Below, one piece after another: positions 14,601 to 23,016 of a stretch of DNA of 36,089 nt. Position numbers and translations under genes: made by a program. How positions within the stretch are numbered: position 1 is the first letter of the stretch; each line of letters begins with the position of its first letter. The stretch spans positions 1 through 36,089 of the forward strand of contig NZ_DASQNA010000005.1 of assembly GCF_035645195.1 (NCBI RefSeq). The letters are read 5' to 3'. The DNA comes from Paenibacillus sp. Lineage in GTDB: Bacteria; Bacillota; Bacilli; Paenibacillales; YIM-B00363. Under the pieces are notes generated by a model. It ran no database searches. It was given only the letters and a program-made list of their open reading frames with translations, and was not told the origin of the DNA.

Positions 14601-16068
14601 GCTCTCCTTGGAGAAATTCGCCTCTCTCGGCGTCGAAATCAGCGTCACCGAGCTGGACATTCAAGCGGGAACGAACGGCGTGCAGACCGAGCAGCAGCGA
14701 ATCGCGCAGGGTTATCTGTATGCGCAGTTGTTTGACCTTTATCGAACGTACGCGGACGACATTGTACGCGTCACGTTCTGGGGGCTGAACGACGCCTCGA
14801 GCTGGAGAGCGACCGCGAGCCCGCTCGTATTCGACAAAGACCTGCAAGCCAAACCGGCTTACTACGGTGTCATCGATCCGGACAAATTCATGGAGGAGCA
14901 TCCGCCGACGCTGCCGGAGGCGAATCAGTCAACCGCTCGATACGCGACGCCGATCGTTGACGGAACGGTGGACGCGGTGTGGAACGACGCGCAGGCCATG
15001 TCCGTAAACCGTTATCAGATGGCATGGCAAGGCGCGAGCGGCGTCGCGAAAGCGCTTTGGGACGATCAGAATCTGTACGTGTTGATCCAGGTGAGCGACG
15101 CGCAGCTCGACAAGAGCAGCCCGAATCCGTGGGAGCAAGATTCGATCGAAGTGTTCCTCGACCAAAATAACGCGAAATCGTCGTTCTATCAAGCGGACGA
15201 CGGCCAATATCGCGTCAACTTCGACAACGAAACGTCCTTCAACCCGGCAGGCGCCGCGGAAGGTTTCGCCTCCGCGACCAACGTATCCGGCACGAATTAC
15301 ACGGTCGAAGTGAAAATTCCGCTGAAGCATGTCGTACCGGCCAACGACAAGAAGCTTGGGTTCGACGTGCAAATCAACGACGGGAACAACGGCGCCCGCC
15401 AAAGCGCCGCCGCGTGGAACGACACGACCGGCAGCGGGTATATGGACACCTCCGTCTTCGGCGTCCTTACGCTCGTCGGCAAGGACGACGTTCCGCCGAC
15501 GGCGACGGTCAGCTACAGCGAGGAAGGTCCGACGAACGGCGACGTCGTCGCCGTGCTCGTCCCGAGCGAGCCGGTGACGATCACGAACAACGGCGGATCG
15601 TTAAGCTACACGTTCACGGAGAACGGCAGCTTCACCTTCGAATTCGTCGACGCGGCCGGCAACGCGGGCACGGCGACCGCAACCGTCGCGAACATCGACA
15701 AGACGGCGCCCGCTCTGACGGTCGTCGCGAACCCCGCCGTGCTGCCGGTGCCGAATCATAAGCTCGTTCCGGTGCGCCTTACTTGGACGGCGTTCGACGA
15801 AGCGTCCGGCATCGCCTCCGTCAAGCTGCTGTCCGTCGCAAGCAACGAGCCGGACGACGGGCTCGGCGACGGCGATACGCCGAACGACATTCAGGACGCC
15901 GACATCGGAGAGGCCGACGACGCGATCCGCCTCCGCGCCGAACGCTCCGGCACCGGGGATGGCCGTGTTTATACGATCGTGTATGAAGCGACGGACCTCG
16001 CCGGCAACAAGACGACGGCGGCAGCGTACGTGCGCGTTCCGTTGAACGCCAGACCTGAAGCGAATTAA
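11692..16068 (+). CDS. Secreted CE4 deacetylase - CBM22-like x3 - GH10 xylanase - CBM9 - Ig-like protein
   Basis: 1458 residues. A signal peptide (1-29) is followed by a CE4 deacetylase of the YHRI subgroup (about 30-248; TFDDA 96-100, zinc motif NHSKTH with His153 and His157, YPYGAF). Next come two near-identical CBM22-like modules (about 261-405 and 415-558, period 154 residues) and a third, divergent carbohydrate-binding module (about 577-722). The GH10 domain (about 731-1064) has acid/base Glu864 in SWDVVNEAI and nucleophile Glu987 in [11 protein letters not shown]9 (about 1083-1260) and two Ig-like domains end it. There is no SLH, LPXTG or lipid anchor, so it should be released. It hydrolyses xylan and possibly removes acetyl groups. 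The ATG at 11692 fits AAGGAGG better than the one at 11683. Confidence 0.93.
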   Translation: MRKWLKNVGLMLLAALLLTPQGVPPAAKASAPDIPVLLYHRIVTNATDEWTHTSLEQFKNQLKYLSDHGYDTLSAEQYVNILEGKEAAPDKPILLTFDDATPDYVTTALPLLKQYGMKSVQFVVSDWIGGGYSMSEAQLRSLASEPSVSLQNHSKTHGSAVWTNAITAAQAQEEISAANAYLKEITGKDPILLAYPYGAFNANAQAAAEANGLRYAFKVGYPNQGDYAMGRHYIRKDTTLSQFAAMVGGPEPTDSTDTVTVYHESFAGGQGAAVPSGGATLTQAAGKPFDGNADGAALYVGNRVNNWDAADFRFGDIGLEHGRTYTITVTGYVDEGAEVPAGAQAYLQTVNSYAWLAGANFEAGKPFVLSKEFTVDTSKDAAIRVQSNNEGASVPFYIGDIHITAKKTTVTEKEVYRETFAGGQGAAVPSGGATLTQVAGKPFEGNADGAALYVGNRVNNWDAADFRFGDIGLVNGKTYTVTVTGYVDEGTSVPAGAQAYLQTVNSYAWLAGANFEAGKPFVLSKEFTVDTSKDAAIRVQSNNEGASVPFYIGDVRITEKAESDPNEPPRPPALPFSTITFEDQTTGGFEGRAGTETLTVTNEANRTEGGSYSLKVEGRTQSWHGPSLRVEKYVDQGYEYTISVWAKLISPASSQIQLSTQIGQGSSASYNNILGQTITTADGWVLYEGKYRYNNVGDEYLTIYVESSNNATASFYIDDISFVRGAGPIAIQKDLLPIKTAYEDDFLIGNAVSAADMEGVRFELLEMHHNVITAENAMKPDAMQPTKGSFTFDGADAIVEKALAEGFKVHGHVLVWHQQTPAWMNTSNGAPLGREEALQNLRNHIKTVMEHYGEKVMSWDVVNEAIIDNPPNPSNWEAALRQSAWYQSIGPDYVEQAFLAAREVLDARGWDIKLYYNDYNDDNQNKAQAIYSMVKAINDKYALTHPGKKLIDGIGMQGHYNLSTNPENVKLSLEKFASLGVEISVTELDIQAGTNGVQTEQQRIAQGYLYAQLFDLYRTYADDIVRVTFWGLNDASSWRATASPLVFDKDLQAKPAYYGVIDPDKFMEEHPPTLPEANQSTARYATPIVDGTVDAVWNDAQAMSVNRYQMAWQGASGVAKALWDDQNLYVLIQVSDAQLDKSSPNPWEQDSIEVFLDQNNAKSSFYQADDGQYRVNFDNETSFNPAGAAEGFASATNVSGTNYTVEVKIPLKHVVPANDKKLGFDVQINDGNNGARQSAAAWNDTTGSGYMDTSVFGVLTLVGKDDVPPTATVSYSEEGPTNGDVVAVLVPSEPVTITNNGGSLSYTFTENGSFTFEFVDAAGNAGTATATVANIDKTAPALTVVANPAVLPVPNHKLVPVRLTWTAFDEASGIASVKLLSVASNEPDDGLGDGDTPNDIQDADIGEADDAIRLRAERSGTGDGRVYTIVYEATDLAGNKTTAAAYVRVPLNARPEAN
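12484..13348 (+). repeat. Intragenic duplication of a CBM22-like module (462-bp period)
   Basis: The blocks 12484-12886 and 12946-13348 within the xylanase gene are nearly identical at nucleotide level for about 400 bases. For example, the stretch encoding [19 protein letters not shown] and the segment from GTGAACAGCTACGCATGG differ by only a few bases. The offset is exactly 462 bases (154 codons). This points to recent duplication of one module or to gene conversion between them. Confidence 0.88.
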
Positions 16069-16087
16069 ACATCTTTCTCCCCGGCGA

Positions 16088-16125
16088 GCCCCAAGCCGAA
16101 CCTGCAAGCAGGTCCGGTTCGGGGC
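16088..16125 (+). terminator. Long hairpin after the xylanase gene
   Basis: A 17-bp imperfect stem with a CAAG loop (GCCCCAAG... pairing with ...CGGGGC) begins 19 bases after the stop. Only a weak T-rich tail (TTCGCTG) follows, so it may act as a terminator or as an mRNA-stabilising hairpin. Confidence 0.55.
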
Positions 16126-16209
16126 TTCGCTGCGTTGAACGTCGCTGGAGGAAACGCCGCGTTCTCAGGTATACTACTAAGAACCACACGAAGGGAGTCG
16201 CATGCCGAC

Positions 16210-16755
16210 ATGTTCGATCCGACCATCTTCGACAATTGGAAGGTCGTGCTGGAAGGCGCGGTGTACGATATCGATCGCGAAGGCGGCGCCGAAGTGATCG
16301 GACGGGAGGATCTCGTCGATCTGGCGTCGCTCTCCCGCTCGTTCCGGATCGCGGCGAGGCGGCCGGGCGGCAGCTGCCGCGCGGAGGTGCGGCTCGACGC
16401 CGGGCTCGCCGATTTCGCGGGGGAGCGCTACGAGCTGCGCCTCTCCGGAGCCGAGCCGCCGGGCATCCGGCTCGAGCTGCGCTTCACGCTGCCGGGCTCG
16501 CGCATCCGCGATGTAGAGAAGCTGCATGCGTCGTTAGGGCGGCTGTGGGGCGCGGAGGAGGCGGAAATTTGCCATCGGGTGCGCATCGAGGTCGACCCGT
16601 CCGCGCCGCCGCCGGATGCTGCCGCCCCCGCGGGCAGCGCCTACGAGATCGCGGTGCTGTTCCTCGGCAAGCGAGACGAGGACGCGATCGGCGACGTCGA
16701 GGGGATGCTCGCGCGCATGCTCGTGGCGCTGGACGCGCTCGAGGAGAACGCATGA
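16210..16755 (+). CDS. Conserved hypothetical protein
   Basis: 181 residues starting FDPTIFDNWKVVLEGAVYDI after the ATG at 16210 (AAGGGAG about 12 bases upstream). No membrane helix or signal. It shows a mixed alpha/beta pattern with acidic strands (GGAEVIGREDLVDLASLSRS, YELRLSGAEPPGIRLELRFT). The segment 115-150 looks like a coiled helix (SRIRDVEKLHASLGRLWGAE). The C-terminal helix is EDAIGDVEGMLARMLVALDA. I do not recognise a family. It is G+C-rich with codon use like its neighbours. It lies after the xylanase hairpin and is convergent with the esterase, sharing a perfect hairpin over the ends of both genes. Confidence 0.68.
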   Translation: MFDPTIFDNWKVVLEGAVYDIDREGGAEVIGREDLVDLASLSRSFRIAARRPGGSCRAEVRLDAGLADFAGERYELRLSGAEPPGIRLELRFTLPGSRIRDVEKLHASLGRLWGAEEAEICHRVRIEVDPSAPPPDAAAPAGSAYEIAVLFLGKRDEDAIGDVEGMLARMLVALDALEENA

Positions 16756-16789
16756 AGGCCGGGGCGCAGCGCCCCGGCCTTCATGCGTT
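16747..16789. terminator. Bidirectional terminator: perfect 20-bp hairpin
   Basis: Arms 16747-16766 and 16770-16789 are exact inverted copies of 20 bases (AACGCATGAAGGCCGGGGCG and its complement) around a 3-base CAG loop. The left arm contains the stop codon of the hypothetical gene. It separates that gene from the convergent esterase gene (stop at 16796). There is no T run, but the stem is exceptionally stable. Confidence 0.75.
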
Positions 16790-16795
16790 CGTGCG

Positions 16796-17617
16796 TTACT
16801 CCGCGGCGGGCGCGAAGCCGATGTTGCGCAGCCACTCGGCGCAGGCGGACGTCCACCCCCGGGCGTACGGATGGTCCGCCGCGAGGCCGAGGCCGTGCCG
16901 TCCCGTCTCGTACACGTGCAACTCGAACGGCACCTTGTGCTTGCTGAGCGCCGCGGCGAACTGCAGGCTGTTCTCGACCGGCACCGCGCCGTCGTCGGCC
17001 GTATGCCACAGGAACGTCCGCGGCGTATCCGCGGTCACCTGCTCGTCGTTGCAGAGCGACTGCAGCAGCTCCGGCTCCGCGTCTTCTCCGATCAATAAGT
17101 TTCTCGACCCGCCATGCGCGTACGGATTCTTCAGCGTAATGACCGGATAGCAAAGCACCAGCGCGTCCGGGCGGCAAGACTGCCTGTCGATCGGATCGCT
17201 CGCCTCCGGCTGTCCGAGGTCATAATGCGTCCCCGCCGTCGACGTCAAATGACCTCCCGCGGAAAACCCGAGCATGCCGACCCGATTCGCATCGATGCCG
17301 AACTCTTCCGCGCGATGCCGCACGGTGCGAATCGCCCGCTGCGCGTCGAGCAGCGGCGCCGGATGCTTGTACGGCTGCACGCGATACCGCAGCACGAACG
17401 CCGAGATGCCGAGGCCGTTCAACCATTCGGCGATCGGCTCGCCTTCGTGGTTGGCGCGTCTCGCGTACCCGCCTCCCGGGGCGACGACGACCGCCGCATT
17501 CCCCCGACCTTCTACCAAATAAGGCGTGATGGCGGGCATGTCTTCATCCGTCGTTCCGGCGGCCAGCGGCGCCCCCTCCGGCCATAGCAGCAACGTCTCT
17601 TTCTTCGCTTCTCCCAT
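16796..17617 (-). CDS. Alpha/beta hydrolase, acetyl-xylan/BD-FAE esterase-like
   Basis: 273 residues, no signal peptide, so cytosolic. The oxyanion loop is VVVAPGGGYARRANHEGEPI (44-63). The nucleophile elbow GFSAGG has Ser119. The acid lies in HTADDGAVPVENS (Asp208/209), and the catalytic His241 lies in GRHGLGLA. This is the pattern of esterases of the BD-FAE/Axe family that remove acetyl or feruloyl groups from xylo-oligosaccharides. It probably finishes what the secreted xylanase starts. The ATG at 17617 follows AGGAGG. A longer ORF up to 18814 is only an antisense shadow of the OYE gene. A cre-like palindrome overlaps its likely -35 box. Confidence 0.85.
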   Translation of the reverse strand: MGEAKKETLLLWPEGAPLAAGTTDEDMPAITPYLVEGRGNAAVVVAPGGGYARRANHEGEPIAEWLNGLGISAFVLRYRVQPYKHPAPLLDAQRAIRTVRHRAEEFGIDANRVGMLGFSAGGHLTSTAGTHYDLGQPEASDPIDRQSCRPDALVLCYPVITLKNPYAHGGSRNLLIGEDAEPELLQSLCNDEQVTADTPRTFLWHTADDGAVPVENSLQFAAALSKHKVPFELHVYETGRHGLGLAADHPYARGWTSACAEWLRNIGFAPAAE

Positions 17618-17654
17618 ATTCGACTGCCTCCTGAAAACCGCTATCATTCTTCTG

Positions 17655-17700
17655 CATTTTACCAGAGTAAGGGTTTTCTCGTAAACGAAACCGTTTACGA
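17655..17700 (-). promoter_or_regulatory. Esterase promoter with palindromic cre-like operator
   Basis: TCGTAAACG (17679-17687) and CGTTTACGA (17692-17700) form a perfect inverted repeat with loop AAAC. On the minus strand it contains GTAAACGGTTTC, identical to the 12-mer upstream of the xylanase gene at 11581-11592. TTTACG overlaps the operator and TAAAAT (about 17655-17660) lies downstream with 18-bp spacing. The element also covers the stop of the OYE gene, so termination is an alternative role. Confidence 0.55.
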
Positions 17701-18741
17701 TTTCGCGGCTCGCACACGCGGAAACGCGGAGGCGTACGGTGCCGGCGGGGCGACCTTGCCTTCGAGCCGCTCGATCGCGCGCAGCGCCCAATACGGATCG
17801 CGCAGCATGCCCCGTCCGACGGCGACGAGGTCGGCGTCGCCGTTCGCCAGCGCCGCTTCGGCGACCTCGGGCTCGTCGAGGTTGCCGACCGCGATAACGG
17901 GGACGCCGAGCTCCGCTTTGACCGCCCTCGCGTAAGGAAGCTGGTAGCCGGCGTGGCGGCCCGGCTTCCGCTCGCCGATCGGACCGTCGCCCCCGCTCGA
18001 GATGTGGAAGCCGTCCACGCCCGCGTCCCGATACCGCTTCGCGATGCCGATCAAATGCTCGAGCCCGTATCCGCCGTCTTGGTATTCGACGGCGGACAGC
18101 CGCATGAGCAGCGGCATCGATTCGGGCATGACGCTCTTGACCGCTTCGACGATCTCGACGCCGAACCGCGCCAGATCGCGACCGTATTCGTCTTCCCTCC
18201 GGTTCATGGCCGGGGAATGGAATTGGTGAATCAAATAGCCGTGCGCTCCGTGCAGCTCGATCGCGTCGAAGCCGGCGGCGACGGCGCGGCGAGCGGCGTC
18301 CCGGAACCGTCCGACGAGTTCCCGGATCTCCCCGGTCTCCAGCGCCCGCGGCACGCGGTAGTCGGCGCTGTACGGAATGGCCGACGGCGCAACTGGAACG
18401 ACGCCGGGGAGCTCCCCCTTCCGCCCGGCATGCGCCAGCTGAATGCCCATCGCGGCGCCGTGCCGTCTCGCCTCCGCGACGATGCGGGCATACGCCGGGA
18501 TTTGCTCGTCGCTCCACAGCCCCAAATCTTGCGGCAGCACGCGCCCGTCGGGCGTTACGTCCGTCATTTCCATAATGATGAAACCGGCTCCCCCCACCGC
18601 GCGCGACACGTAATGGATGTAATGCCACTCGTTCGGCGTGCCGTCCTCCGCTTCGACGGCGACTTGGCACATCGGCGGCATGACAATTCGGTTTTTCAAC
18701 CGGAGACCCTTCCATTCGAACGGCGTCGATAATTGGATCAT
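17695..18741 (-). CDS. namA: Old-yellow-enzyme family NADPH dehydrogenase (YqjM/NamA-like)
   Basis: 348 residues of an FMN-dependent (beta/alpha)8 ene-reductase. YqjM features are present: TPFEWKGLRLKNRIVMPPMC with the redox-tuning Cys25, QDLGLWSDEQI, GIQLAHAGRKGEL, and the substrate-binding pair His164/His167 in AIELHGAHGYLIHQFHSP. FMN phosphate binding is in AVGNLD...DLVAVGRGMLRDPYW. It reduces activated C=C bonds of enals and enones. Next to the conserved Cys, the usual MYS is QVA, a minor difference. The ATG follows GGGAGAGG. It is divergently transcribed from an Lrp-family gene that may regulate it. Confidence 0.9.
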   Translation of the reverse strand: MIQLSTPFEWKGLRLKNRIVMPPMCQVAVEAEDGTPNEWHYIHYVSRAVGGAGFIIMEMTDVTPDGRVLPQDLGLWSDEQIPAYARIVAEARRHGAAMGIQLAHAGRKGELPGVVPVAPSAIPYSADYRVPRALETGEIRELVGRFRDAARRAVAAGFDAIELHGAHGYLIHQFHSPAMNRREDEYGRDLARFGVEIVEAVKSVMPESMPLLMRLSAVEYQDGGYGLEHLIGIAKRYRDAGVDGFHISSGGDGPIGERKPGRHAGYQLPYARAVKAELGVPVIAVGNLDEPEVAEAALANGDADLVAVGRGMLRDPYWALRAIERLEGKVAPPAPYASAFPRVRAAKS

Positions 18742-18887
18742 GACGACCTCTCCCTTCCAAACCTTTTCTAAGAAGTATAGAAGGAATCGCCCGCCGATGA
18801 TATATGATGATCAATGTATTTGAAGTCCATTGGTTATAAGTTATAGTTAATTTAAGTGTTTGACTTTAAAAACGAAGGTGATGAAAT

Positions 18888-19331
18888 ATGGATTCCGTCG
18901 ACTCCCGCATTTTAGCATTGCTGCAGGCGAATTCCCGCATCACGATGTCGGAATTGGGGCGCGTCATCGGCATGACTCAACCGGCTGTGACGGAGCGCGT
19001 TCGCAAGCTGGAGGACCGCGGCGTGATCAGCGGGTATCGCGCCGTGTTGTCCCCGGAGAAGCTCGGCAAACCGATCATGGCTTTCATCCTGATGCAGACG
19101 AACAGCTGCGCTGATTTCGATGCATTTTGCGAGCAATCGCCCGAAGTGGTAGACCTGTACCGTATCAGCGGACAGCACAATTTTCTGCTGAAGATCGTTA
19201 CCGCTTCGATGGGCTCGCTGGAGCGGTTTACGAACTCGCTCGGCGCGTTCGGCCATTCGACGACGCTGATCGTCCTCTCCGCCCGTTTCGAGCAGAAGGC
19301 GATTTTGCCGGACATCCCGGAATCGATGTAA
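18888..19331 (+). CDS. Lrp/AsnC-family transcriptional regulator
   Basis: 147 residues. The N-terminal HTH occupies about residues 2-50 (DSRILALLQANSRITMSELG, recognition helix around TQPAVTERVRKLEDRGVI). The C-terminal RAM ligand-binding domain covers about 63-140 (PIMAFILMQTNS..., VVDLYRISGQHNFLLKIVTA, STTLIVLSARFEQK). It is most probably a dimer or octamer that senses an amino acid or related metabolite. It is divergent to the OYE gene with a 146-base spacer, which suggests it controls that gene and itself. The ATG follows GAAGGTGATGA, overlapping the usual ribosome binding position. Confidence 0.9.
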   Translation: MDSVDSRILALLQANSRITMSELGRVIGMTQPAVTERVRKLEDRGVISGYRAVLSPEKLGKPIMAFILMQTNSCADFDAFCEQSPEVVDLYRISGQHNFLLKIVTASMGSLERFTNSLGAFGHSTTLIVLSARFEQKAILPDIPESM

Positions 19332-19424
19332 GACGTCAAAGCCGATTTGGGTCAGTGTCCGTTTCGCCTTCGCCTCGCCGCTCATAATCTAACAGTACGT
19401 TCCAAGGAAAGAGGTGATACGCAC

Positions 19425-19526
19425 ATGGCAGCAGTCAACTGCGGACCGGTCGGCTTCACGTCCACGGGAGCGATCCTCGTTCTGTTCATCCTGCTCGTGA
19501 TCATCGCTCGCAGCATCGGTTACTAA
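19425..19526 (+). CDS. YjcZ-type sporulation microprotein
   Basis: 33 residues, starting MAAVNCGPVGFTSTGAILVL and ending LLVIIARSIGY. It consists of one transmembrane helix after a short G-rich head, the hallmark of the YjcZ/SscA family of spore-associated small membrane proteins. The ribosome binding site AAGAGGTGA lies about 8 bases upstream. CATAATCTA at 19383-19391 fits the -10 element of a sporulation sigma factor (CATANNNTA), but the -35 is not clear. It is followed by a strong terminator. Too short for routine gene calling. Confidence 0.88.
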   Translation: MAAVNCGPVGFTSTGAILVLFILLVIIARSIGY

Positions 19527-19532
19527 GCGTGC

Positions 19533-19559
19533 GAGGGGGATTCGTCCCCCGTCCTTTTT
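19533..19559 (+). terminator. Rho-independent terminator after the YjcZ-type gene
   Basis: GGGGGA (19535-19540), TTCG tetraloop, TCCCCC (19545-19550), then GTCCTTTTT. A classic stable hairpin with a T run. Confidence 0.85.
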
Positions 19560-19590
19560 CAAGCGGACAAGCCGTTCACGACGGACGCGA

Positions 19591-20445
19591 TCACAATCCC
19601 TCGCAAGCGATGCCGTCGCCGTCCCCGTCGAGCCGGTGCGGATCGCGCTCCGGCCCGCCGGCCGCTTCGTAGAACGCCTGCGCTTCCCGCTGCGTCGCGA
19701 AATCGCCGCAGTCTCGATCCGGCGCCAGCGCGGCGTCGGGCGCACCGCCTTCGGGCCGTGCGCCGGAGGCGGGCGGCTGCGCCCCGTCGGCTTGCGGCGC
19801 CTCGGCCGGCGCTTCCGCGTCCATCGGCTCTTCCGCGTCCGCCGGCACTTCTGCGTCCATCGGCTCTTCCACGTCCGCCGGCGCTCCCGCGCCCCCGCCT
19901 TCCTCCTGCGCCCCGCCCCACAGCCCACGGCCCGCCTCGCGGGCTTCCCGCTGCACGCGGACGAACCGGTCCGCGAACTTGACGTTCGGCGGGATCGTCA
20001 GCACCGTCGCGTACCCTTGCGCGAGCAGCGCTTCGTTGACGAACGTGCCGTCCTCAAGGTAGACGTACGCCAGCAGCCTCCCGTATTTATCCCGCTCCTC
20101 GACGTCCGGCTCGAGGCAAGCGGCGCGGCCTTCCAGCAGCTTTTTCGCATAGGCGCTCGCTTCCTTCCCGAACGGCTCGACGGGCGTATTCGGCTTGACC
20201 GTCTCCGGCGTATCGATGCCGATCATCCGCACCGTGTCGCCGCGTCCGCCGCCTGCGTCGATTTTGAACGTATCGCCGTCGACGACCCGCGTCACCGGAT
20301 AGCAGTCCCGTCCCGCCGCCGTTTCGACCTGCGCGCCGCAGCCCGACATCGCCAGCGCCGCCGCGATCCATCCCGCAAGCGCCGCGCGCCGTGCCGCCCT
20401 CGCTCCGCATCGGAGGAACGTCCGTTTTCCGCTTGTATATGTCAT
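19591..20445 (-). CDS. Lipoprotein thermonuclease (SNase) with Excalibur domain
   Basis: 284 residues. The signal peptide ends in lipobox LAMSGC (Cys36). The staphylococcal-nuclease domain (about 49-178) has the catalytic set [11 protein letters not shown] (Asp58), [10 protein letters not shown] (Arg73, Asp78, Thr79, Glu81) and [15 protein letters not shown] (Arg123). An acidic Pro/Ala linker with repeated EEPMDAE (about 180-240) leads to the calcium-binding Excalibur domain ([16 protein letters not shown]...[10 protein letters not shown], about 243-284). It is a membrane-tethered extracellular nuclease. The ATG at 20445 is chosen because AAGGGTGG precedes it. An ORF extension to 20550 has no such signal. 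It is divergent to the ABC-F gene. Confidence 0.93.
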   Translation of the reverse strand: MTYTSGKRTFLRCGARAARRAALAGWIAAALAMSGCGAQVETAAGRDCYPVTRVVDGDTFKIDAGGGRGDTVRMIGIDTPETVKPNTPVEPFGKEASAYAKKLLEGRAACLEPDVEERDKYGRLLAYVYLEDGTFVNEALLAQGYATVLTIPPNVKFADRFVRVQREAREAGRGLWGGAQEEGGGAGAPADVEEPMDAEVPADAEEPMDAEAPAEAPQADGAQPPASGARPEGGAPDAALAPDRDCGDFATQREAQAFYEAAGGPERDPHRLDGDGDGIACEGL

Positions 20446-20571
20446 CTTGAGGTCCACCCTTACTTTGTACGAATGTATCTTGCTGTTACTGTATTGTAAC
20501 GAATCGGGACGGCTCGCGCACGGCGGCGCCTTAGCCCCCTCCCCGGACAAACGCGTTTCGAACGTTTTCCA

Positions 20572-20601
20572 TTGTACACCCGGCGGCAGAGCACTTATAA
20601 T
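20572..20601 (+). promoter_or_regulatory. Promoter of the ABC-F gene
   Basis: TTGTAC at 20572-20577 and TATAAT at 20596-20601 have 18-bp spacing and lie 33 bases before the ATG at 20634. This is a good match to the vegetative sigma factor consensus. No attenuator-like leader is seen. Confidence 0.6.
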
Positions 20602-20633
20602 CGAAGGAACGACTACAGGAAAAGGTGCGAAAC

Positions 20634-22190
20634 ATGAGCATATTGACGGTAACTCACTTATCCCACGGCTTCGGCGACCGGGCGATTTTCAACGACGTGT
20701 CGTTCCGGCTGCTCAAGGGCGAGCATATCGGCCTGATCGGCGCGAACGGCGAAGGCAAATCGACGTTCATGAACATCGTGACGGGCCAGCTCGAGCCGGA
20801 CGCGGGAAAAATCGAATGGGCGCGCAACGTCCGCGTCGGCTATCTCGACCAGCACGCCGCGCTGACGAAAGGGCACTCGATTCGCGACGTGCTGAAGACG
20901 GCGTTCCGCTACTTGTTCGACATGGAAGCGGAAATCAACCGCCTGTACGAAGCGATGGCGGAGGCGACGCCGGAAGAGATGGAGCGCATGCTGGAAGACG
21001 TAGGCACTTATCAGGATACGCTGCAATCGAACGATTTCTATACGATCGACGCGAAAATCGAAGAAGTAGCCCGCGGCCTCGGGCTCGACGACATCGGCCT
21101 CGAGCGCGACGTGCACGATTTGTCCGGCGGCCAGCGCACGAAGGTGCTGCTCGCGAAGCTGCTGCTCGAGAAGCCCGACATTTTGCTGTTAGATGAGCCG
21201 ACGAACTATTTGGACGAGAAGCATATCGAATGGCTGAAGCGCTTTTTGCAGGAATACGAGAACGCCTTTATTTTGATTTCTCACGATATTCCGTTCCTGA
21301 ACAGCGTCGTCAACTTGATTTACCATATGGCGAACCAAGAATTGACCCGTTACGTCGGCGACTACGACCACTTCGTTTCGGTGTACGAGGCGAAGCAGCA
21401 GCAGCTCGAGGCGGCGTACAAGCGCCAGCAGCAGGAAATCGAGGATTTGAAAGATTTCGTGGCGCGCAACAAGGCGCGGGTGTCGACGCGGAACATGGCG
21501 ATGTCGCGGCAGAAGAAGCTCGACAAGATGGAAGTGATCGAGCTCGCGAAAGAGAAGCCGAAGCCGCAATTCCATTTCAAGGAGGCGCGGACGTCAGGGA
21601 AAACGATTTTCGAAACGCGCGGCCTCGTGATCGGGTACGACGAGCCGCTGTCCCGTCCGCTCGATCTAAAGCTGGAACGAGGCCAGAAAGTGGCGCTCGT
21701 CGGGGCGAACGGCATCGGCAAAACGACGCTGCTGCGCAGCCTGCTCGGCGAAATTCGCCCGGTGGCGGGCGAAGTGGAGCGAGGAGACTACCTGCACATC
21801 GGATACTTCGAGCAGGAAGTGAAGAATTCCAACGGCAACACGTGCATCGACGAGGTGTGGAGCGAATTCCCGTCGTACTCGCAGTTCGAGGTGCGCGCCG
21901 CGCTCGCGAAATGCGGTCTCACGACGAAGCATATCGAAAGCAAAATCGACGTGCTAAGCGGCGGCGAGAAGGCGAAGGTGCGGCTGTGCAAGCTGATCAA
22001 CCGCGAAACGAACGTGCTCGTGCTCGACGAGCCGACGAACCATTTGGACGTCGACGCGAAGGACGAGCTGAAGCGCGCGCTCCGCGAATACAAAGGGACG
22101 ATCCTGCTCATCTCCCACGAGCCGGAGTTTTATCGCGACATCGCGACGGACGTGTGGAACTGCGAATCTTGGACGACGAAGGTGTTTTAA
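20634..22190 (+). CDS. ABC-F family ATPase (YkpA/YbiT-like)
   Basis: 518 residues with two ABC ATPase domains and no membrane segments. Domain 1 has Walker [10 protein letters not shown] (about 37-45), signature LSGGQ (163-167) and Walker [15 protein letters not shown]. The charged linker (PtIM; about 230-310, [20 protein letters not shown]) links to domain 2 with Walker [10 protein letters not shown] (about 358-366), signature [14 protein letters not shown] and DEPTNHLD. This matches the YkpA/YbiT branch of ABC-F translation factors, which act on the ribosome; antibiotic resistance is not shown. The ATG at 20634 has AGGAAAAGG 8 bases upstream. The next gene starts 3 bases after the stop. Confidence 0.94.
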   Translation: MSILTVTHLSHGFGDRAIFNDVSFRLLKGEHIGLIGANGEGKSTFMNIVTGQLEPDAGKIEWARNVRVGYLDQHAALTKGHSIRDVLKTAFRYLFDMEAEINRLYEAMAEATPEEMERMLEDVGTYQDTLQSNDFYTIDAKIEEVARGLGLDDIGLERDVHDLSGGQRTKVLLAKLLLEKPDILLLDEPTNYLDEKHIEWLKRFLQEYENAFILISHDIPFLNSVVNLIYHMANQELTRYVGDYDHFVSVYEAKQQQLEAAYKRQQQEIEDLKDFVARNKARVSTRNMAMSRQKKLDKMEVIELAKEKPKPQFHFKEARTSGKTIFETRGLVIGYDEPLSRPLDLKLERGQKVALVGANGIGKTTLLRSLLGEIRPVAGEVERGDYLHIGYFEQEVKNSNGNTCIDEVWSEFPSYSQFEVRAALAKCGLTTKHIESKIDVLSGGEKAKVRLCKLINRETNVLVLDEPTNHLDVDAKDELKRALREYKGTILLISHEPEFYRDIATDVWNCESWTTKVF

Positions 22191-22193
22191 CGT

Positions 22194-22964
22194 ATGGAAC
22201 CGGAAGCAGCGCTTGATTTGACCACAGTGAAGCTCGTAGAGGAACTCGCGGCCAACGCGTGGGCGCCGTTCGTCGTGCAGGCGTACGGCGCATGGCGGCT
22301 GCGGGCGACGTTCGGCATTACGAAACGGGCGAACAGCGCCTGGACGGTCGGACCGCTTCCGGGAGGCGATTGGCGCGGCAACGTCGAGTCGTTCTACCGC
22401 CGCCGCGGCCTTGCGCCGTGCTTCTACATCAGCGACGCGACGCCCTCCGGCGTGACGAGCGCCCTCGCCGAAGCCGGATACGAGCCGCTCTATCCCGGCT
22501 ATTTCATGATCGGCTCCGTGCGGGAGACGCTGGAGCGGACGGCCGCGGACGACCGCTTCGCGCCGGTGTACGCGGAGAACGCCGACGACCGGTGGATCGC
22601 CGATTTCATTCGGCTCGAGGGCTTCGAGCCGGCCCGCGCGCCGGCGTATGCGCATATTTTCGGCGCGATCGGCCCGGTGCGGACGTTCCTGCGCCTCGTC
22701 GACGCGGACGGAGCGCTCGTCGGCCTCGCGACCGGCGTCGCCGAGCGCGGCTGGGTCGGCGTCAGCAACGTCATCGTCGCGCCGGACCGGCGCCGCCAAG
22801 GCGTCGCCGCGCAGCTGCTCCGCGCGCTGGCCGCGTGGGCCGAGCGCGAAGGCGCGTCGCGGCTATGGCTGCAGGTGGTCGAGAGCAACGAGCCCGCGAT
22901 CGCGCTGTACCGTAAAGTCGGCTTCGACATCCTTTCGCGCTTCCACTACCGGCAAGCCCGGTGA
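22194..22964 (+). CDS. GNAT-family N-acetyltransferase
   Basis: 256 residues. The C-terminal GNAT fold carries the acetyl-CoA motif A in SNVIVAPDRRRQGVAAQLLR and the late strand/helix NEPAIALYRKVGFDILSRFH. The N-terminal 120 residues form a second GNAT-like half (WRLRATFGITKRANSAWTVG, FYISDATPSGVTSALAEAGY), as in tandem GNAT enzymes that acetylate small molecules or amino sugars. The acceptor is not predictable. It begins 3 bases after the ABC-F stop and so is probably co-transcribed with it. It is followed by a terminator. Confidence 0.88.
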   Translation: MEPEAALDLTTVKLVEELAANAWAPFVVQAYGAWRLRATFGITKRANSAWTVGPLPGGDWRGNVESFYRRRGLAPCFYISDATPSGVTSALAEAGYEPLYPGYFMIGSVRETLERTAADDRFAPVYAENADDRWIADFIRLEGFEPARAPAYAHIFGAIGPVRTFLRLVDADGALVGLATGVAERGWVGVSNVIVAPDRRRQGVAAQLLRALAAWAEREGASRLWLQVVESNEPAIALYRKVGFDILSRFHYRQAR

Positions 22965-22969
22965 GACCG

Positions 22970-23002
22970 CTCCCTCTGGACTGAAGTCCGGGGGAGTTTT
23001 TT
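22970..23002 (+). terminator. Rho-independent terminator after the GNAT gene
   Basis: CTCCCTCTGGACT pairs with AGTCCGGGGGAG in an imperfect 12-bp stem followed by TTTTTT. It lies 6 bases after the stop of the acetyltransferase, directly before the repeat array. Confidence 0.8.
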
Positions 23003-23016
23003 CGTATAAGCGACTT

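Noticed and set aside
16796-18814. Minus-strand ORF of 672 residues
   Set aside because: Only the last 273 codons are the esterase; the rest runs through the OYE gene in another frame and has low-complexity R/G-rich composition.
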